DNA from: Ideonella oryzae
GTDB taxonomy: Bacteria; Pseudomonadota; Gammaproteobacteria; Burkholderiales; Burkholderiaceae_C
Assembly: GCF_024055665.1 (NCBI RefSeq)
Contig: NZ_JAMXMC010000002.1
Location: forward strand, 372,001-436,000
Direction of reading: 5' to 3'
Length of the DNA: 64,000 nt
Shown here: positions 51,408 through 61,785 of the stretch, piece after piece
How positions within the stretch are numbered: the first letter of the stretch is position 1
Layout: each line of letters opens with the position of its first letter
The notes under the pieces: generated by a model
The model's database searches: none
Seen by the model: only the letters and a program-made list of their open reading frames with translations
What the model was told of the DNA's origin: nothing
Position numbers and translations under genes: made by a program

Positions 51408-52517
51408 TCAGCGCGTGACCGGCAGCGCCTGGGCGGGCAGGCGCACCGTGGCCCGGCCCCAGCCCTTGACCTGCTGCTCCACGCCCACATGCAGGGCCCA
51501 GCCGGCCAGCAGGGCCAGGCCCCAGGTGACCAGCAGGCCCAGGGCGCTGAAGACGGCGGTGTCGGGCCAGAAGGCGCTGATCACCGCACCGGTCAGCACG
51601 CAGACCGGGTAGTGGGCCAGGAAGACCGCGTACGAGGTGCGGGCCAGCCAGGGCAGCGGGCCCCACTGGGCCAGGCGGCTCCACAGCGGGCCGTTGAGCC
51701 AGGGGTTGGCCAGGCACAGGGCGGTGATGCCGGCCACCACCAGGCGGTCGCGCCAGGCCAGGTTCAGCGCCATCAGCACCACCCCCGCCAAGAAGGCCTG
51801 TCCCAGCCAGGCGTGGTGGCGGTGGCGGGCGTTGCGCACCCAGGCCGCCAGCATGCCCAGGCCATAGCTGCCGAAGAAGTACAGCGCCCAGGCGTCCAGC
51901 TCGTGCCGCAGGTTGAAGCCGAACAGCGAAGCCACCGTCAGGCCCAGCACCAGGCCGAAGGTCAGCCCACCGCGCCAGGCTGCATGGTGGCGCAGCGCCA
52001 CGATCAGCAGCACCAGGCCGAAAAGCTGCAGGTCGATGGCCACGTACCAGAGCCCCGCGTTGAGAGCGTCCTGGCCCAGGATGTCCTGCAGCAGCAGCAG
52101 GTTGATCAGCCACTGGCTCCAACTGGGCGTGGGCGGCAGGTTCGGGTCGCCGGTGAGCCAGCGGGCCAGTTCGGCGCTGAGCACGGCGGCGCCCAACGCC
52201 ACGATGCAGGCCGGCACCAGGCGCAGGTAGCGCTGCCACAGCGCGCGCGGCAGCGCGGTGGGGGGCAGGCGGTCACCGGCATCAGGATGGGGCAGCCACT
52301 GCATGGCGGCCAGGTAGCCGCCCATCACCAGGAAGATCTGCACCGCCATGCGGGCGGGGTCGGCCAGCCAGGACCACAGCGAGGGCGCCAGCGGGTCGAG
52401 CTGGGCCTGCAGCGGGCTGTAGATGGTCAGGTGGTGCCAGACGATCAGCTGGGAGGCCAGCACGCGACCGAGGTCGATCAGCGGCACGCTGGCCGCGCGG
52501 TTTGCAGGGCGGGACAT
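51408..52517 (-). CDS. Acyltransferase 3 family membrane protein
   Basis: A 369-residue inner-membrane protein with about ten hydrophobic segments. It is an acyltransferase-3/OafA-type enzyme that O-acetylates or acylates surface sugars. The N-terminal signature is LIDLGRVLASQLIVWHHLTIY (the conserved H is in the first helix), with FLVMGGYLAAMQWL and TSYAVFLAHYPV later. The acceptor is unknown. The start at 52517 follows the frame's first sensible Met (MSRPANRAAS); 52541 is possible. It lies 67 bp downstream of glnS and 69 bp before the XRE gene on the same strand. Confidence 0.85.
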   Translation of the reverse strand: MSRPANRAASVPLIDLGRVLASQLIVWHHLTIYSPLQAQLDPLAPSLWSWLADPARMAVQIFLVMGGYLAAMQWLPHPDAGDRLPPTALPRALWQRYLRLVPACIVALGAAVLSAELARWLTGDPNLPPTPSWSQWLINLLLLQDILGQDALNAGLWYVAIDLQLFGLVLLIVALRHHAAWRGGLTFGLVLGLTVASLFGFNLRHELDAWALYFFGSYGLGMLAAWVRNARHRHHAWLGQAFLAGVVLMALNLAWRDRLVVAGITALCLANPWLNGPLWSRLAQWGPLPWLARTSYAVFLAHYPVCVLTGAVISAFWPDTAVFSALGLLVTWGLALLAGWALHVGVEQQVKGWGRATVRLPAQALPVTR

Positions 52518-52584
52518 GGTGGGTCTTGCCAGAAGCGGCACAGGCGCCCGGGTGGGGCGCCTGCGCGGGAGAACGGGGAGGGGC

Positions 52585-54378
<1,794 letters not shown>

Positions 54379-54431
54379 GAAAGCGCAGGGTGTCCTGGAG
54401 ACGGGCCGACGGTGGCTCGGTGATCCTGCCA

Positions 54432-54437
54432 ATTGTA
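54432..54437 (-). promoter_or_regulatory. Candidate -10 box TACAAT for glnS
   Basis: On the minus strand TACAAT occurs 54 bp before the glnS ATG, in the 96-bp gap after the response regulator gene. There is no good -35. Placement and match to consensus make it a plausible promoter. Confidence 0.4.
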
Positions 54438-54474
54438 GCGACGCCCCCCGTCTTCCGCAGGGAGCGCCCTGGGC

Positions 54475-55299
54475 TCACATGCCCTTGAACCGGGGGGCAT
54501 AGATGCGGCTGACGGCCAGGCGCTCGGGGCGCTGGTGCAGGGTCAGCTGGACCCGCCCGGCCTCGTCGCGCAGGGCCTGGGCGATGGCGTCGGCCCGCAC
54601 GATGGTGCCGCGGTGCACCTGCCAGAAGCGCTGCGTGTCCAGCTGCGGCAGCAGCTCGCGCAGCGACATGCGGATCAGGTATTCGCGCTCGGCGGTCAGC
54701 ACGCGCACGTACTTGTCGGCGGCCTCGAAATAGACCACCTCGCCCACCGGCACCATGTGCACCGCGGTGCCCACGCCGGCCTGGATCAGCCGCAGCGGCG
54801 TGCCCGCCGGCGCGGCGGAGTGGCCCGGGCCGCCCAGCAGCTGGCGCAGGCGCTCGACCAGGGCGGCGTCCTCTGTCCCCGCGGCCGGGCCGGCCGGCGC
54901 GCTCCGCTGGGCCAGCAGGCCCTGCAGCCGCCGGCAGGTGGCGGCCAGGCGCTCGGCCTGCACCGGTTTGAGCACATAGTCCACCGCGCTGGCCTCGAAG
55001 GCCTGCAGCGCGTACTGGTCGTAGGCGGTGACGAAGACGATCAACGGCAGCGGCCGCTCGGCCGGCCAGTCCTCGACGATGGCCTGGGCCGCCTCCAGCC
55101 CGGTCTGGCCGGGCATGCGGATGTCCAGGAACAGCAGGTCGGGCAGGGCGGTCAGGGCCTGGGTCACGGCCTCCTCGCCATCCGGCGCGGTGGGCAGCAG
55201 TTGCAGCCCGGGCCAGGCGCGTTGTAGCTCCGTGGCCAGCGCGCGGGCCAGCAGGGGTTCGTCCTCGGCGATCAGGGCGGTGGGGGCAGACAGGGTCAT
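54475..55299 (-). CDS. LytTR-type response regulator
   Basis: A 274-residue two-component regulator. The receiver domain (1-125) has the acidic pair AEDE (11-14), phospho-acceptor Asp59 in LLFLDIRMPG, VTAYDQYALQAFEASAVDYVLKP with the conserved T/A and K. After an Ala/Pro-rich linker comes a LytTR DNA-binding domain (about 168-272: VGEVVYFEAADKYVRVLT, IRMSLRELLPQL, FWQVHRGTIVRADAI). It lies 12 bp after the histidine kinase gene. Relatives (AlgR/LytR) control surface polysaccharides and motility; the targets here are unknown. Confidence 0.92.
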   Translation of the reverse strand: MTLSAPTALIAEDEPLLARALATELQRAWPGLQLLPTAPDGEEAVTQALTALPDLLFLDIRMPGQTGLEAAQAIVEDWPAERPLPLIVFVTAYDQYALQAFEASAVDYVLKPVQAERLAATCRRLQGLLAQRSAPAGPAAGTEDAALVERLRQLLGGPGHSAAPAGTPLRLIQAGVGTAVHMVPVGEVVYFEAADKYVRVLTAEREYLIRMSLRELLPQLDTQRFWQVHRGTIVRADAIAQALRDEAGRVQLTLHQRPERLAVSRIYAPRFKGM

Positions 55300-55311
55300 G
55301 GCGGGGCGGGT

Positions 55312-56415
55312 TCAGTCCAGGGGCAGGGTGAGGTCGGCGCTGGTGCCGCCCTCGGGCGGCTCGCTCAGACGGAAGCTGGCCCGACCGCCGAACAGGGCCT
55401 GCAGGCGCTCGCGCACCTGCTGGGTGCCAAAGCCGGTGCCCGGCGCGGCCGTGCCGTCGCGCCCGGCGGCGGCCAGGCCGCGGCCGGTGTCGCGCACCTG
55501 CAGATGCAGCTGGCCATCGGCCTGCCAGGCCCGTACCGTCAGCTGGCCGGGGCCGCGCTGGGGCTCCAGCCCGTGCTTGATGGCGTTCTCCACCAGGGGT
55601 TGCAGCAGCAGCGGGGGCACGGGCAGTTCGGCCAGCTCGGCCGGCAGGTCCAGCGTGGTGCCGAGCCGATCGCCCATGCGCACCTGCATCAGCGCCAGGT
55701 AGTCGGCCAGGCGGGCGAACTCGACCGACAGGGCGTGGCGCTCGACCCGGGTGGCCTGCAGCGTGCCGCGCAGGAAATCGATCAGCCGGTCCAGCATGGC
55801 CTGGGCCTGGGCCGGGTCCACGCCGATCAGCGCCCGCAGGTTGGCCAGGGTGTTGAACAGCATGTGCGGCTCCAGCTGGCTTTCCATCAGCTTGAGCTGG
55901 GTCTCGGCGGCCAGGCGCTGGGCGGCCTCGGCCCGGGCCTGGGTGGCGGCCAGCCGACCGCGCAGCCAGAACAGGTAGGTGGCGATGACCCCGATGGAGA
56001 TGCTGAAGGTCAGGGTGCCGGCCGAACCGGCCTGGCGCCCCAGTTCCCAGGGCAGGGGCAGACGGTAGCCGGTGAGCGCGTTGCCCAGGACCACGCCGGT
56101 GGTGTAGCCGGCCAGCGTGGCCAGCAGCAGCACGGGAGCCATCAGAGGCCAGCCGGGCCAATCGTTGCGGGCTTCTTCGTCGTCGGGGCGGCGCTGTCGC
56201 ACCCAGCGGGCTGCGGTCCGCCGGCCGGCTTCGATGAACACTGAGCAGCTCAGACCGATGGTGTTGGAGTAGGCCAGGCTCTCCCAAAAGCCACGGCCGC
56301 CCTGCAGCACCGTGATGAACAGGGCCACGCCGGTGCAGATCAGCACGGCCCGCAGGGTCTGGCGGCCCAGGGTCAGCAGACGGGCCGCGGCGAGGGGGGG
56401 ATGCTTCAGGGACAT
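55312..56415 (-). CDS. LytS/YehU-type sensor histidine kinase
   Basis: A 367-residue membrane sensor with four predicted TM helices (about 23-38, 47-62, 93-112, 134-152), a short coiled linker (157-180) and the His-kinase domain of the LytS class. The phospho-acceptor is His184 in QLEPHMLFNTLANLRALI. The N box is LLLQPLVENAIKHGLE and the G boxes are VRDTGRGL and GTGFGTQQVRERL. There is no periplasmic sensor domain of size, so sensing is probably in the membrane. It pairs with the downstream LytTR regulator. The start at 56415 is chosen as the first Met before TM1. Confidence 0.9.
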   Translation of the reverse strand: MSLKHPPLAAARLLTLGRQTLRAVLICTGVALFITVLQGGRGFWESLAYSNTIGLSCSVFIEAGRRTAARWVRQRRPDDEEARNDWPGWPLMAPVLLLATLAGYTTGVVLGNALTGYRLPLPWELGRQAGSAGTLTFSISIGVIATYLFWLRGRLAATQARAEAAQRLAAETQLKLMESQLEPHMLFNTLANLRALIGVDPAQAQAMLDRLIDFLRGTLQATRVERHALSVEFARLADYLALMQVRMGDRLGTTLDLPAELAELPVPPLLLQPLVENAIKHGLEPQRGPGQLTVRAWQADGQLHLQVRDTGRGLAAAGRDGTAAPGTGFGTQQVRERLQALFGGRASFRLSEPPEGGTSADLTLPLD

Positions 56416-56419
56416 GGGT

Positions 56420-56938
56420 TCAGGGGTGAAGGGTGGCCGGCTGCGGGCCGGACGGACAGCGCAGGATACCGATCGGGCGACCCAGCAGGGCACCTGCCAG
56501 GATGCCCAGGACCGCACCCAGCCCGATGCCGAAGCCTGCTTCGCTGCCCCAGTGGGGGTGCAGCGCGAGCATCACCGCCGACAGGTACTTGCTGGCAAAA
56601 AGCCCCAGCATCAGGCCCAGGGGGGCCCAGCTGCCGGGCACATGGTAGAGCTCTTGGTCCGCGTCATAGCGGGCGCGGCGGCCGCCGCCCCGCCTCAGGA
56701 CCAGTGCCAGGCTCAGAGCCAGACCCGCCCACCAGGCCAGCATGCCTGGGCTGAACCAGCCAGCCAGATGGGCCATGCTGGCTGCACCGGCCAGCAGCCA
56801 GAGCGCGGGAGGCAGCAGCAGGCGGGTGCGGCCCTGGCGCAGGCCTCGGGTCTGTCGCAGGCCCAGGGCCAGGATCAGGGCCAGCAGGGCCCACACCCCG
56901 ACGGGGGTGTGCTGAAGGATGGGAAGCAGGGCGTTCAT
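56420..56938 (-). CDS. Small membrane protein (DUF6622-like)
   Basis: A 172-residue inner-membrane protein with about five hydrophobic helices. It starts MNALLPILQHTPVGVWALLALILALG and ends with the glycine-rich GFGIGLGAVLGILAGALLGRPIG. I recognise the opening (LQHTPxWVWxLLxxLxxLG) from DUF6622/YgaP-like hypothetical membrane proteins; no activity is known. It ends 4 bp before the histidine kinase start, so it is in one operon with the two-component pair and could be its sensor partner. Upstream in-frame ATGs (56971) exist. Confidence 0.7.
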   Translation of the reverse strand: MNALLPILQHTPVGVWALLALILALGLRQTRGLRQGRTRLLLPPALWLLAGAASMAHLAGWFSPGMLAWWAGLALSLALVLRRGGGRRARYDADQELYHVPGSWAPLGLMLGLFASKYLSAVMLALHPHWGSEAGFGIGLGAVLGILAGALLGRPIGILRCPSGPQPATLHP

Positions 56939-57060
56939 CGGGAGCTCCGGAAGGGCGGGGATGAACGCCATGGTGGCGGGGCGGCAACCTGCTGGCGAGC
57001 CGGGTGCGACAGACGGTGCCGCCGAGGCGCGAATGGCTGCCCGCGCGCGCGAACGGCAGC

Positions 57061-57522
57061 TCAGCCGGCTGGCTGTGCACCAGGCAGCCAGGTGGACAGC
57101 TGGGCGCGGACGTCCCGTGGCCAGGCACAGGGCGCCTGTGTGTCGCGATCCACACAGACCTGGCGCACCCGGGCCACCAGGCGCTCCTGGTGAGGGCCCG
57201 GTGCGCTGAGCAGCAGCTGGAGCCGGATCGACGAGCGTTGCAGTGATTCCACCCACAGGGTGGCCGTCAATGTATCGCCCATGCGGGAGGGACGCAGGAA
57301 CTGGGTCTCAAGGTGGGACAGGGGGGTGAACAGCCCGCGCCGGGGCAGCTCGGCATGCCAGGACAGGCCGGCCTGGGCCCACCAGTCCTCGATGACCGAG
57401 TTGATCAGGTCCATGTAGCGGGGGTAGTAGACGATGCCGGCGGGATCGCAGTCGCCGAAGCGCACCTGGCGCCGAGCCTCGAACAGCGGCTGGTTGGACG
57501 GAGGAGTCAGGGACGGGACCAT
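57061..57522 (-). CDS. Acyl-CoA/ACP thioesterase, hotdog fold (4HBT family)
   Basis: A 153-residue hotdog thioesterase. It has the 4-hydroxybenzoyl-CoA thioesterase signature RQVRFGDCDPAGIVYYPRYMDL with the catalytic Asp in DCDPAGIV (about residues 23-31), then FLRPSRMGDTLTATLWVESLQRSSIRL. Equivalent thioesterases occur in aryl polyene clusters, where they could release or edit acyl chains. It lies 11 bp after the methyltransferase gene and is the last gene of the pigment operon on the minus strand. Confidence 0.88.
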   Translation of the reverse strand: MVPSLTPPSNQPLFEARRQVRFGDCDPAGIVYYPRYMDLINSVIEDWWAQAGLSWHAELPRRGLFTPLSHLETQFLRPSRMGDTLTATLWVESLQRSSIRLQLLLSAPGPHQERLVARVRQVCVDRDTQAPCAWPRDVRAQLSTWLPGAQPAG

Positions 57523-57533
57523 CGGGACACTTT

Positions 57534-58412
57534 TCAGGCGAGCGGAAATGGCAGCGACAGGCCGCCGGCCCGGAACCAGCCCGCGAGCGCCTGGAGGTCG
57601 CGCTGCTGGGCCGCGCTCATCCGCGCATGACGCTGCCGCGCCCGTGCCGCAGCGGGGCCGTGGGTGCCATCGTGCCGGGGATGGCGCGCGATCAGCAGGA
57701 AGGGGGCCAGTGCCGTGGCATGCCAGCGCAGCCCTGCGGGCAGGACCTGGGCGGCTGCGCGCAGCTCCTGTGGGCTGAAGGCCGCGCGCAGGGAGTTGTG
57801 GTAGTCCTGGGTGAACTGGGGCGACTGCTCGGCCTCGCGGTCGTGTGCGAAATAGGCCTGGGTGGCACGCCGCCGCAGGCGGCCGAAGTCGGCCAGAAAG
57901 ACACCGCCACCCGGCCGCAGCACGCGCGCGGCTTCGCGCAAGGCCTGGGCCAGGGCGAGGGTGTCTTCCAGGTGGTGCAGGGACAGTGTGCAGGTCACGG
58001 CGTCGAAGCTGGCGTCGTCGAACTGTTCCAGGCGGCAGATGTCGGCCTGGGTCAGCTGCACATTGTCCAGCCGGTGCTGGGCCAGGGTCTCGCGGGCCTG
58101 CGCCAGCATGTGGGGAGCGATGTCCACGCCCACGAACTCCGTGTCCGGGTTCAGGTCGGCCATCTCGGCGAGCTGGTTGGCGGGGCCGCAGGCCAGGTCC
58201 AGCACCCGATCCCCCGGCAGGATGGCGGGCAGCGCCTGCACCGCGTTGTAGAAGTACACCGGCCCCAGCACCCCATCGCGCCGGCCGCAGGCCTGGAAGG
58301 CAGCGATCTGGGCCGGGTCGTCCATCACCAGGTCCGGCTCGGGGGTGCGCGGCTGCTTCCGCCAGCTCAGGCGCTCGAGCAGCATGTGGGCCAGCATGAC
58401 CGGACCAGACAT
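57534..58412 (-). CDS. Class I SAM-dependent methyltransferase (pigment cluster)
   Basis: A 292-residue Rossmann methyltransferase. Motif I is RVLDLACGPANQLAEM (about residue 68), acidic motif II is FVGVDIAPHMLAQARE, and the post-motif is FDAVTCTLSLHHLEDTLALAQALREAARVLRPGG (in pieces). The substrate is unknown; location in the aryl polyene operon suggests O-methylation of the aryl head group or a quinone-like step. Start: ATG 58412 (MSGPVMLAHMLLERL); the frame is open to 58712 but overlaps the upstream gene. It follows the UbiE-like methyltransferase with a 23-bp gap. Confidence 0.82.
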   Translation of the reverse strand: MSGPVMLAHMLLERLSWRKQPRTPEPDLVMDDPAQIAAFQACGRRDGVLGPVYFYNAVQALPAILPGDRVLDLACGPANQLAEMADLNPDTEFVGVDIAPHMLAQARETLAQHRLDNVQLTQADICRLEQFDDASFDAVTCTLSLHHLEDTLALAQALREAARVLRPGGGVFLADFGRLRRRATQAYFAHDREAEQSPQFTQDYHNSLRAAFSPQELRAAAQVLPAGLRWHATALAPFLLIARHPRHDGTHGPAAARARQRHARMSAAQQRDLQALAGWFRAGGLSLPFPLA

Positions 58413-58435
58413 CGCGGCGGCTTTCCCGTGGGGGT

Positions 58436-59200
58436 TCAGAGGGGCTTGGTGGCCTGGTACTCGGCCAGGATGCTCATCGGCTTGGCATCGATGTGGCGGC
58501 GCACTTCGGTGAAGCCGGCCGCCTGCAGGGCCTCGACGATCTGGGCCGGCGGCACGCAGGCCTCGATGGTGTCCCAGTAGTAGCGCCAGAGCTTGCGGGT
58601 GTTGGGCTGGCGGCCCACCACCCAGGAGGCCAACGGCACCAACCCCTTCATGTAGAACTTCAGCAGCGAGCGCCCCCAGCGGGTCTCGGGGCAGGTGATC
58701 TCCAGCAGACACAGCCGTGCACCCGGCTTGAGCACCCGATGGAACTCGCGGAAGGCCACGGACAGATCACTGATGTGGCGCAGCGCGTAGCCCATGCTGA
58801 GGAAGTCGAAATGGGCATCGGGGAAGGGAATGCGCTCGGCCGTGCCCTGCACCAGCTGCACGCCGGAAGGAACCTTCGCATGCGCCAGCATGCCTTCGCT
58901 CGGATCCACGCCCACGACCAGCGTGGCATCGCCGGCGATGCGGGCGGCTTCGCGCGCCACCAGCCCGGTGCCCACACCGACGTCGACCACGCGCATGCCG
59001 CTGCGCAAGCCGGCGCGCTCCAGCGCCTGGCCGCGGTACCACTGGCCGGAGCCGAGCCCCAGCACGGCCTCCATGCGGTCGTAGTCGGCCGCCGTGCTGT
59101 CGAACATGGCCCGCACAAAGCTGGAGCGCTTGCTCTCGTCGGCGTAGTACTCGGTCAGGGGCTGGTGGGGCGCCTGGATCGGCACGGACGAGTCAGACAT
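58436..59200 (-). CDS. UbiE-like SAM-dependent methyltransferase (pigment cluster)
   Basis: A 254-residue methyltransferase similar to UbiE/COQ5: FDSTAADYDRMEAVLGLGSGQWYR near the start, motif I RVVDVGVGTGLVAREAAR (about 70-87), VVGVDPSEGMLAHAK, and DFLSMGYALRHISDLSVAFREFHRVLKPGARLCLLEIT (UbiE-like GLRNVxD variant, in pieces). A second methyltransferase follows. Since it sits among aryl polyene genes, methylation of the aryl head or polyene is more likely than ubiquinone synthesis. It begins 30 bp after the glycosyltransferase gene. Confidence 0.85.
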   Translation of the reverse strand: MSDSSVPIQAPHQPLTEYYADESKRSSFVRAMFDSTAADYDRMEAVLGLGSGQWYRGQALERAGLRSGMRVVDVGVGTGLVAREAARIAGDATLVVGVDPSEGMLAHAKVPSGVQLVQGTAERIPFPDAHFDFLSMGYALRHISDLSVAFREFHRVLKPGARLCLLEITCPETRWGRSLLKFYMKGLVPLASWVVGRQPNTRKLWRYYWDTIEACVPPAQIVEALQAAGFTEVRRHIDAKPMSILAEYQATKPL

Positions 59201-59230
59201 GGGGAACCTTTCTGGAATCGGGATGGGGTG

Positions 59231-59992
59231 TCAGTGGCCGGCCAGGCGGCGCCAGGCCAGCACGGGCAGCCGCAGCACGAAGCCCACCATGAGCCGGATG
59301 TGCATCCAGGTGAGCAGGCGGTTGTCGCGCCAGTAGTTGAAGTGGGAAACCCCGCCCTCGGCAGCGTCGAGGTAACGGACAGGGGCCGGCAGGTTCACCG
59401 GCCGGACGCCGCACCAGGCCAGTCGCACCACGGCTTCCGGGTCGAAGTCGAAGCGACGCATCCAGCGCTGACCTCGCATCACCTGGCGCAGGGGCTCGAT
59501 GGGGTAGACCCGGAAACCGTACAGCGAGTCCCCGATGCCCATCCACAAGGTTTCCAGATTGGCCCACCAGTTGGACACTTTGCGGCCCTGGACCCGCAGC
59601 GCCGGTGCGCTGGCATCGAACACCGGCACGCCCAGCACCATCGCCCCCGGCTGGGCCTGGGAGGCGCCCATGAACTCGGGGATCAGGTCGGCCGGGTGCT
59701 GGCCGTCCGAATCCATGCACAGCGCATGGGTGAAGCCCGTCTGCGCTGCGGCGTCCAGCCCGTGCAGCACGGCCGCGCCCTTGCCGCTGTTGCGGGGCAG
59801 TACCAGCACGCGCAGCCCGGCATCGTCGCGGGCCATGGCTTGCAGGCCTTCGGTGGTGCCGTCCGTGCTGCCGTCGACCACGACCCAGACGGGGCACCAC
59901 TGCGCCCGGGCGGCCTGCACCGTCTCATAGACCTTGGGGCCGGGGTTGTAGCTGGGGATGAGGACCAGATGGGTGGACGAGGTCGTGACCAT
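59231..59992 (-). CDS. Family 2 glycosyltransferase (pigment cluster)
   Basis: A 253-residue GT-A glycosyltransferase: LVLIPSYNPGPKVYETV at the N-terminus, VVDGSTDGT, LPRNSGKGAAVLHGLDAA, and the DxD-like metal motif MDSDGQHPADLIPEFM (about 93-108). It resembles dolichyl-phosphate mannosyltransferase-type GT2 enzymes found in aryl polyene clusters, where the pigment is thought to be linked through a sugar to lipid. It overlaps none of its neighbours; a 6-bp gap separates it from the acyltransferase gene. Confidence 0.87.
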   Translation of the reverse strand: MVTTSSTHLVLIPSYNPGPKVYETVQAARAQWCPVWVVVDGSTDGTTEGLQAMARDDAGLRVLVLPRNSGKGAAVLHGLDAAAQTGFTHALCMDSDGQHPADLIPEFMGASQAQPGAMVLGVPVFDASAPALRVQGRKVSNWWANLETLWMGIGDSLYGFRVYPIEPLRQVMRGQRWMRRFDFDPEAVVRLAWCGVRPVNLPAPVRYLDAAEGGVSHFNYWRDNRLLTWMHIRLMVGFVLRLPVLAWRRLAGH

Positions 59993-59998
59993 GGCGGT

Positions 59999-60769
59999 TC
60001 AGAGCTTGAAATCGGGGTCGATGGAGGCGGTGGGCAGCTGCTGCCGGAAGGCCTCGTGCAGTGCCGCCATGGTCTCGCCCACATGGCGCGGTGCCGGCAC
60101 GCAAGGCCCCAGCCGAGCCTGGTAGACGACCGGGAAGCGGGGCGCTCGCCAGATCGGCCAGCCCTTGCAGAGGTACTGGGAGTTGGTGCGCAGGATGACG
60201 ACCTGCAGCGGGGCATGGGCGAGTTTGGCGATCAGGCCAGCGCCCGGCTTGAGCGGGTTGACCGGGTCCTCCACCGTGCGCGTGCCTTCGGGAAAGACCA
60301 GCAGTCTCTGGCCCCGCCGAACGGCGCGTGTGGCGGCCCGGATCAGATGCTCCGGCCGGCTGTTGCTGACGTAGCCGGCCAGCAGGGCCCCGATGGCGAG
60401 GAAGGCATTGGTCACCAGATCGGCCTTCATCAGGCACAGGGCCTCGCGCACACGGGACAGGATCAGGAAGACATCGATCATGCTCGGGTGGTTGGCCACG
60501 ATCAGCAGGCCGCCACGACGCGCGTTGAGCTCGTCCAGCGCGGCCAGGTCCAGCTGCATGAGACCGCAGGCGGTGCAGCCGCTCAGGAAGAGACGGAACA
60601 CGGCGCTGATGAGGCGCTGCATCAGAGGCTGGCGCAGCCGGGCCGGCATGGCCACCAAAGGCAGGCACAGCAGGTTGCCGGCCAGCAGCATGCCACCGAG
60701 CCAGAGCAGCAGCAGGTAGAACAGCAGCAGCTGTGCCATCCGGCGTGCAAGGGCGATCTCAGGACGCAT
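59999..60769 (-). CDS. Lysophospholipid-type acyltransferase (PlsC fold, pigment cluster)
   Basis: A 256-residue membrane-bound acyltransferase with an N-terminal hydrophobic segment (QLLLFYLLLLWLGGMLLAGN) and PlsC motifs NHPSMIDVFLILSR (NHxxxxD, about 92-105) and LVFPEGTRT (motif III, about 155-163). It would transfer a polyene or fatty acyl chain to a glycerol or sugar acceptor in the inner membrane. In aryl polyene clusters this is the step that anchors the pigment. Its start overlaps the chorismatase stop by 11 bp, consistent with tight coupling. Confidence 0.88.
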   Translation of the reverse strand: MRPEIALARRMAQLLLFYLLLLWLGGMLLAGNLLCLPLVAMPARLRQPLMQRLISAVFRLFLSGCTACGLMQLDLAALDELNARRGGLLIVANHPSMIDVFLILSRVREALCLMKADLVTNAFLAIGALLAGYVSNSRPEHLIRAATRAVRRGQRLLVFPEGTRTVEDPVNPLKPGAGLIAKLAHAPLQVVILRTNSQYLCKGWPIWRAPRFPVVYQARLGPCVPAPRHVGETMAALHEAFRQQLPTASIDPDFKL

Positions 60770-61781
60770 GGTTCACCCAGCCCTCGGCCTCGATCTCCAC
60801 CAGCAGTTCCTGCCGGCAGATGTCGGCCTGCAGCAGGCTCAGGTGTTGCACGCCCTGTGCGGACAGCCGCTGCAGCACGGCCGCCGCATCGGCGCCGTGC
60901 CGCAGATAGACCCGGCCGGAAAGGTCCGCCAGGCGGGCGTTCGGTCCGCCCCGGGTCAACAGGGCTGCGATGTTGCGCAGTGCCTCGTCGGTCTGGGCCT
61001 GCACATCGCCCTCATGCAGGCTCTGGTGTCCCACGATGCTGGCCGTGCCGCTGACCAGCAGCAGGCCCCGGCCGGGTGTGGTTGCCAGCAGGGCGGCCCT
61101 GGAGAACACCGGCGGCATGGCGCCATACCGGGGTGGGTAGTGGTAGGCGCTGACCTGGCGGGGGTTCTCGATGGCCCGTGGCGGCCGTGGGCCGGCCAGC
61201 ACCGCCGCGCGCAAGAGGCCCTCGGCGCAGCCCAGCGCGCACGCCGCCGGGGCGCCTTCGGTCACCGTGTAGCCGAGGGTCTGCATGGCCTCGCGCCGCC
61301 CCTGGTTGAACAGGCGGTAGCGTTCCTCGCCTTCCTGGGTGCCGTGGATGTCACCCAGGTAGTTCCAGAAGCGCAAGGGATGGGGGTGGTGGCTGCTGCG
61401 CAGGGCCGACAGCAGCTCGGTGTAGAGATGGCGGCTTTGCGTGGCCATCGGGGCGTTGACCGTGGCCTCGGCCACCAGAAACAGCCCCTCCTTCGCCACG
61501 CAGGCCCGCAGCCGGATGCCGGTGTCGCTGGTGCGTTCCCAGGTCTCGGTCGGACCGGGCAGGCACCACAGCTGGCAGGACAAGGCGTGGCCGGCCAGCA
61601 CGGGCATCTGCAGGGCCAGCCAGGGGGCGTGACAGCCGATCGGGGCCGGGCCAGGGCTGAGCCCGCCCAGCGGCGACAGGCCCAGGGCGCGGGCCTGCTG
61701 TTCGGCGGCCTGGGGGCTGGCCGCATGGACGAAAGCCAGTCCGGACGTCAGGGCGGTGAGCGGAGCGAAGGTGGTCTGCAT
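60759..61781 (-). CDS. xanB2: Chorismatase of the FkbO/Hyg5/XanB2 family
   Basis: A 340-residue protein of the chorismatase family, which hydrolyses chorismate. XanB2/Hyg5-type members give 3- (and 4-) hydroxybenzoate plus pyruvate, the aryl starter of xanthomonadin. Family-like stretches are RFWNYLGDIHGTQEGEERYRLFNQGRREAM (in pieces; near 137-166), PAACALGCAEGLLRAAVLAG, ENPRQVSAYHYPPRYG and a C-terminal YjgF-like domain (GTASIVGHQSLHEGDVQAQTDEALRNI). The start at 61781 (MQTTFAPLTAL) is 5 bp after the ketoreductase gene. Whether it makes 3-HBA, 4-HBA or both cannot be read from sequence by eye. Confidence 0.85.
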   Translation of the reverse strand: MQTTFAPLTALTSGLAFVHAASPQAAEQQARALGLSPLGGLSPGPAPIGCHAPWLALQMPVLAGHALSCQLWCLPGPTETWERTSDTGIRLRACVAKEGLFLVAEATVNAPMATQSRHLYTELLSALRSSHHPHPLRFWNYLGDIHGTQEGEERYRLFNQGRREAMQTLGYTVTEGAPAACALGCAEGLLRAAVLAGPRPPRAIENPRQVSAYHYPPRYGAMPPVFSRAALLATTPGRGLLLVSGTASIVGHQSLHEGDVQAQTDEALRNIAALLTRGGPNARLADLSGRVYLRHGADAAAVLQRLSAQGVQHLSLLQADICRQELLVEIEAEGWVNHAS

Positions 61782-61785
61782 CGGC

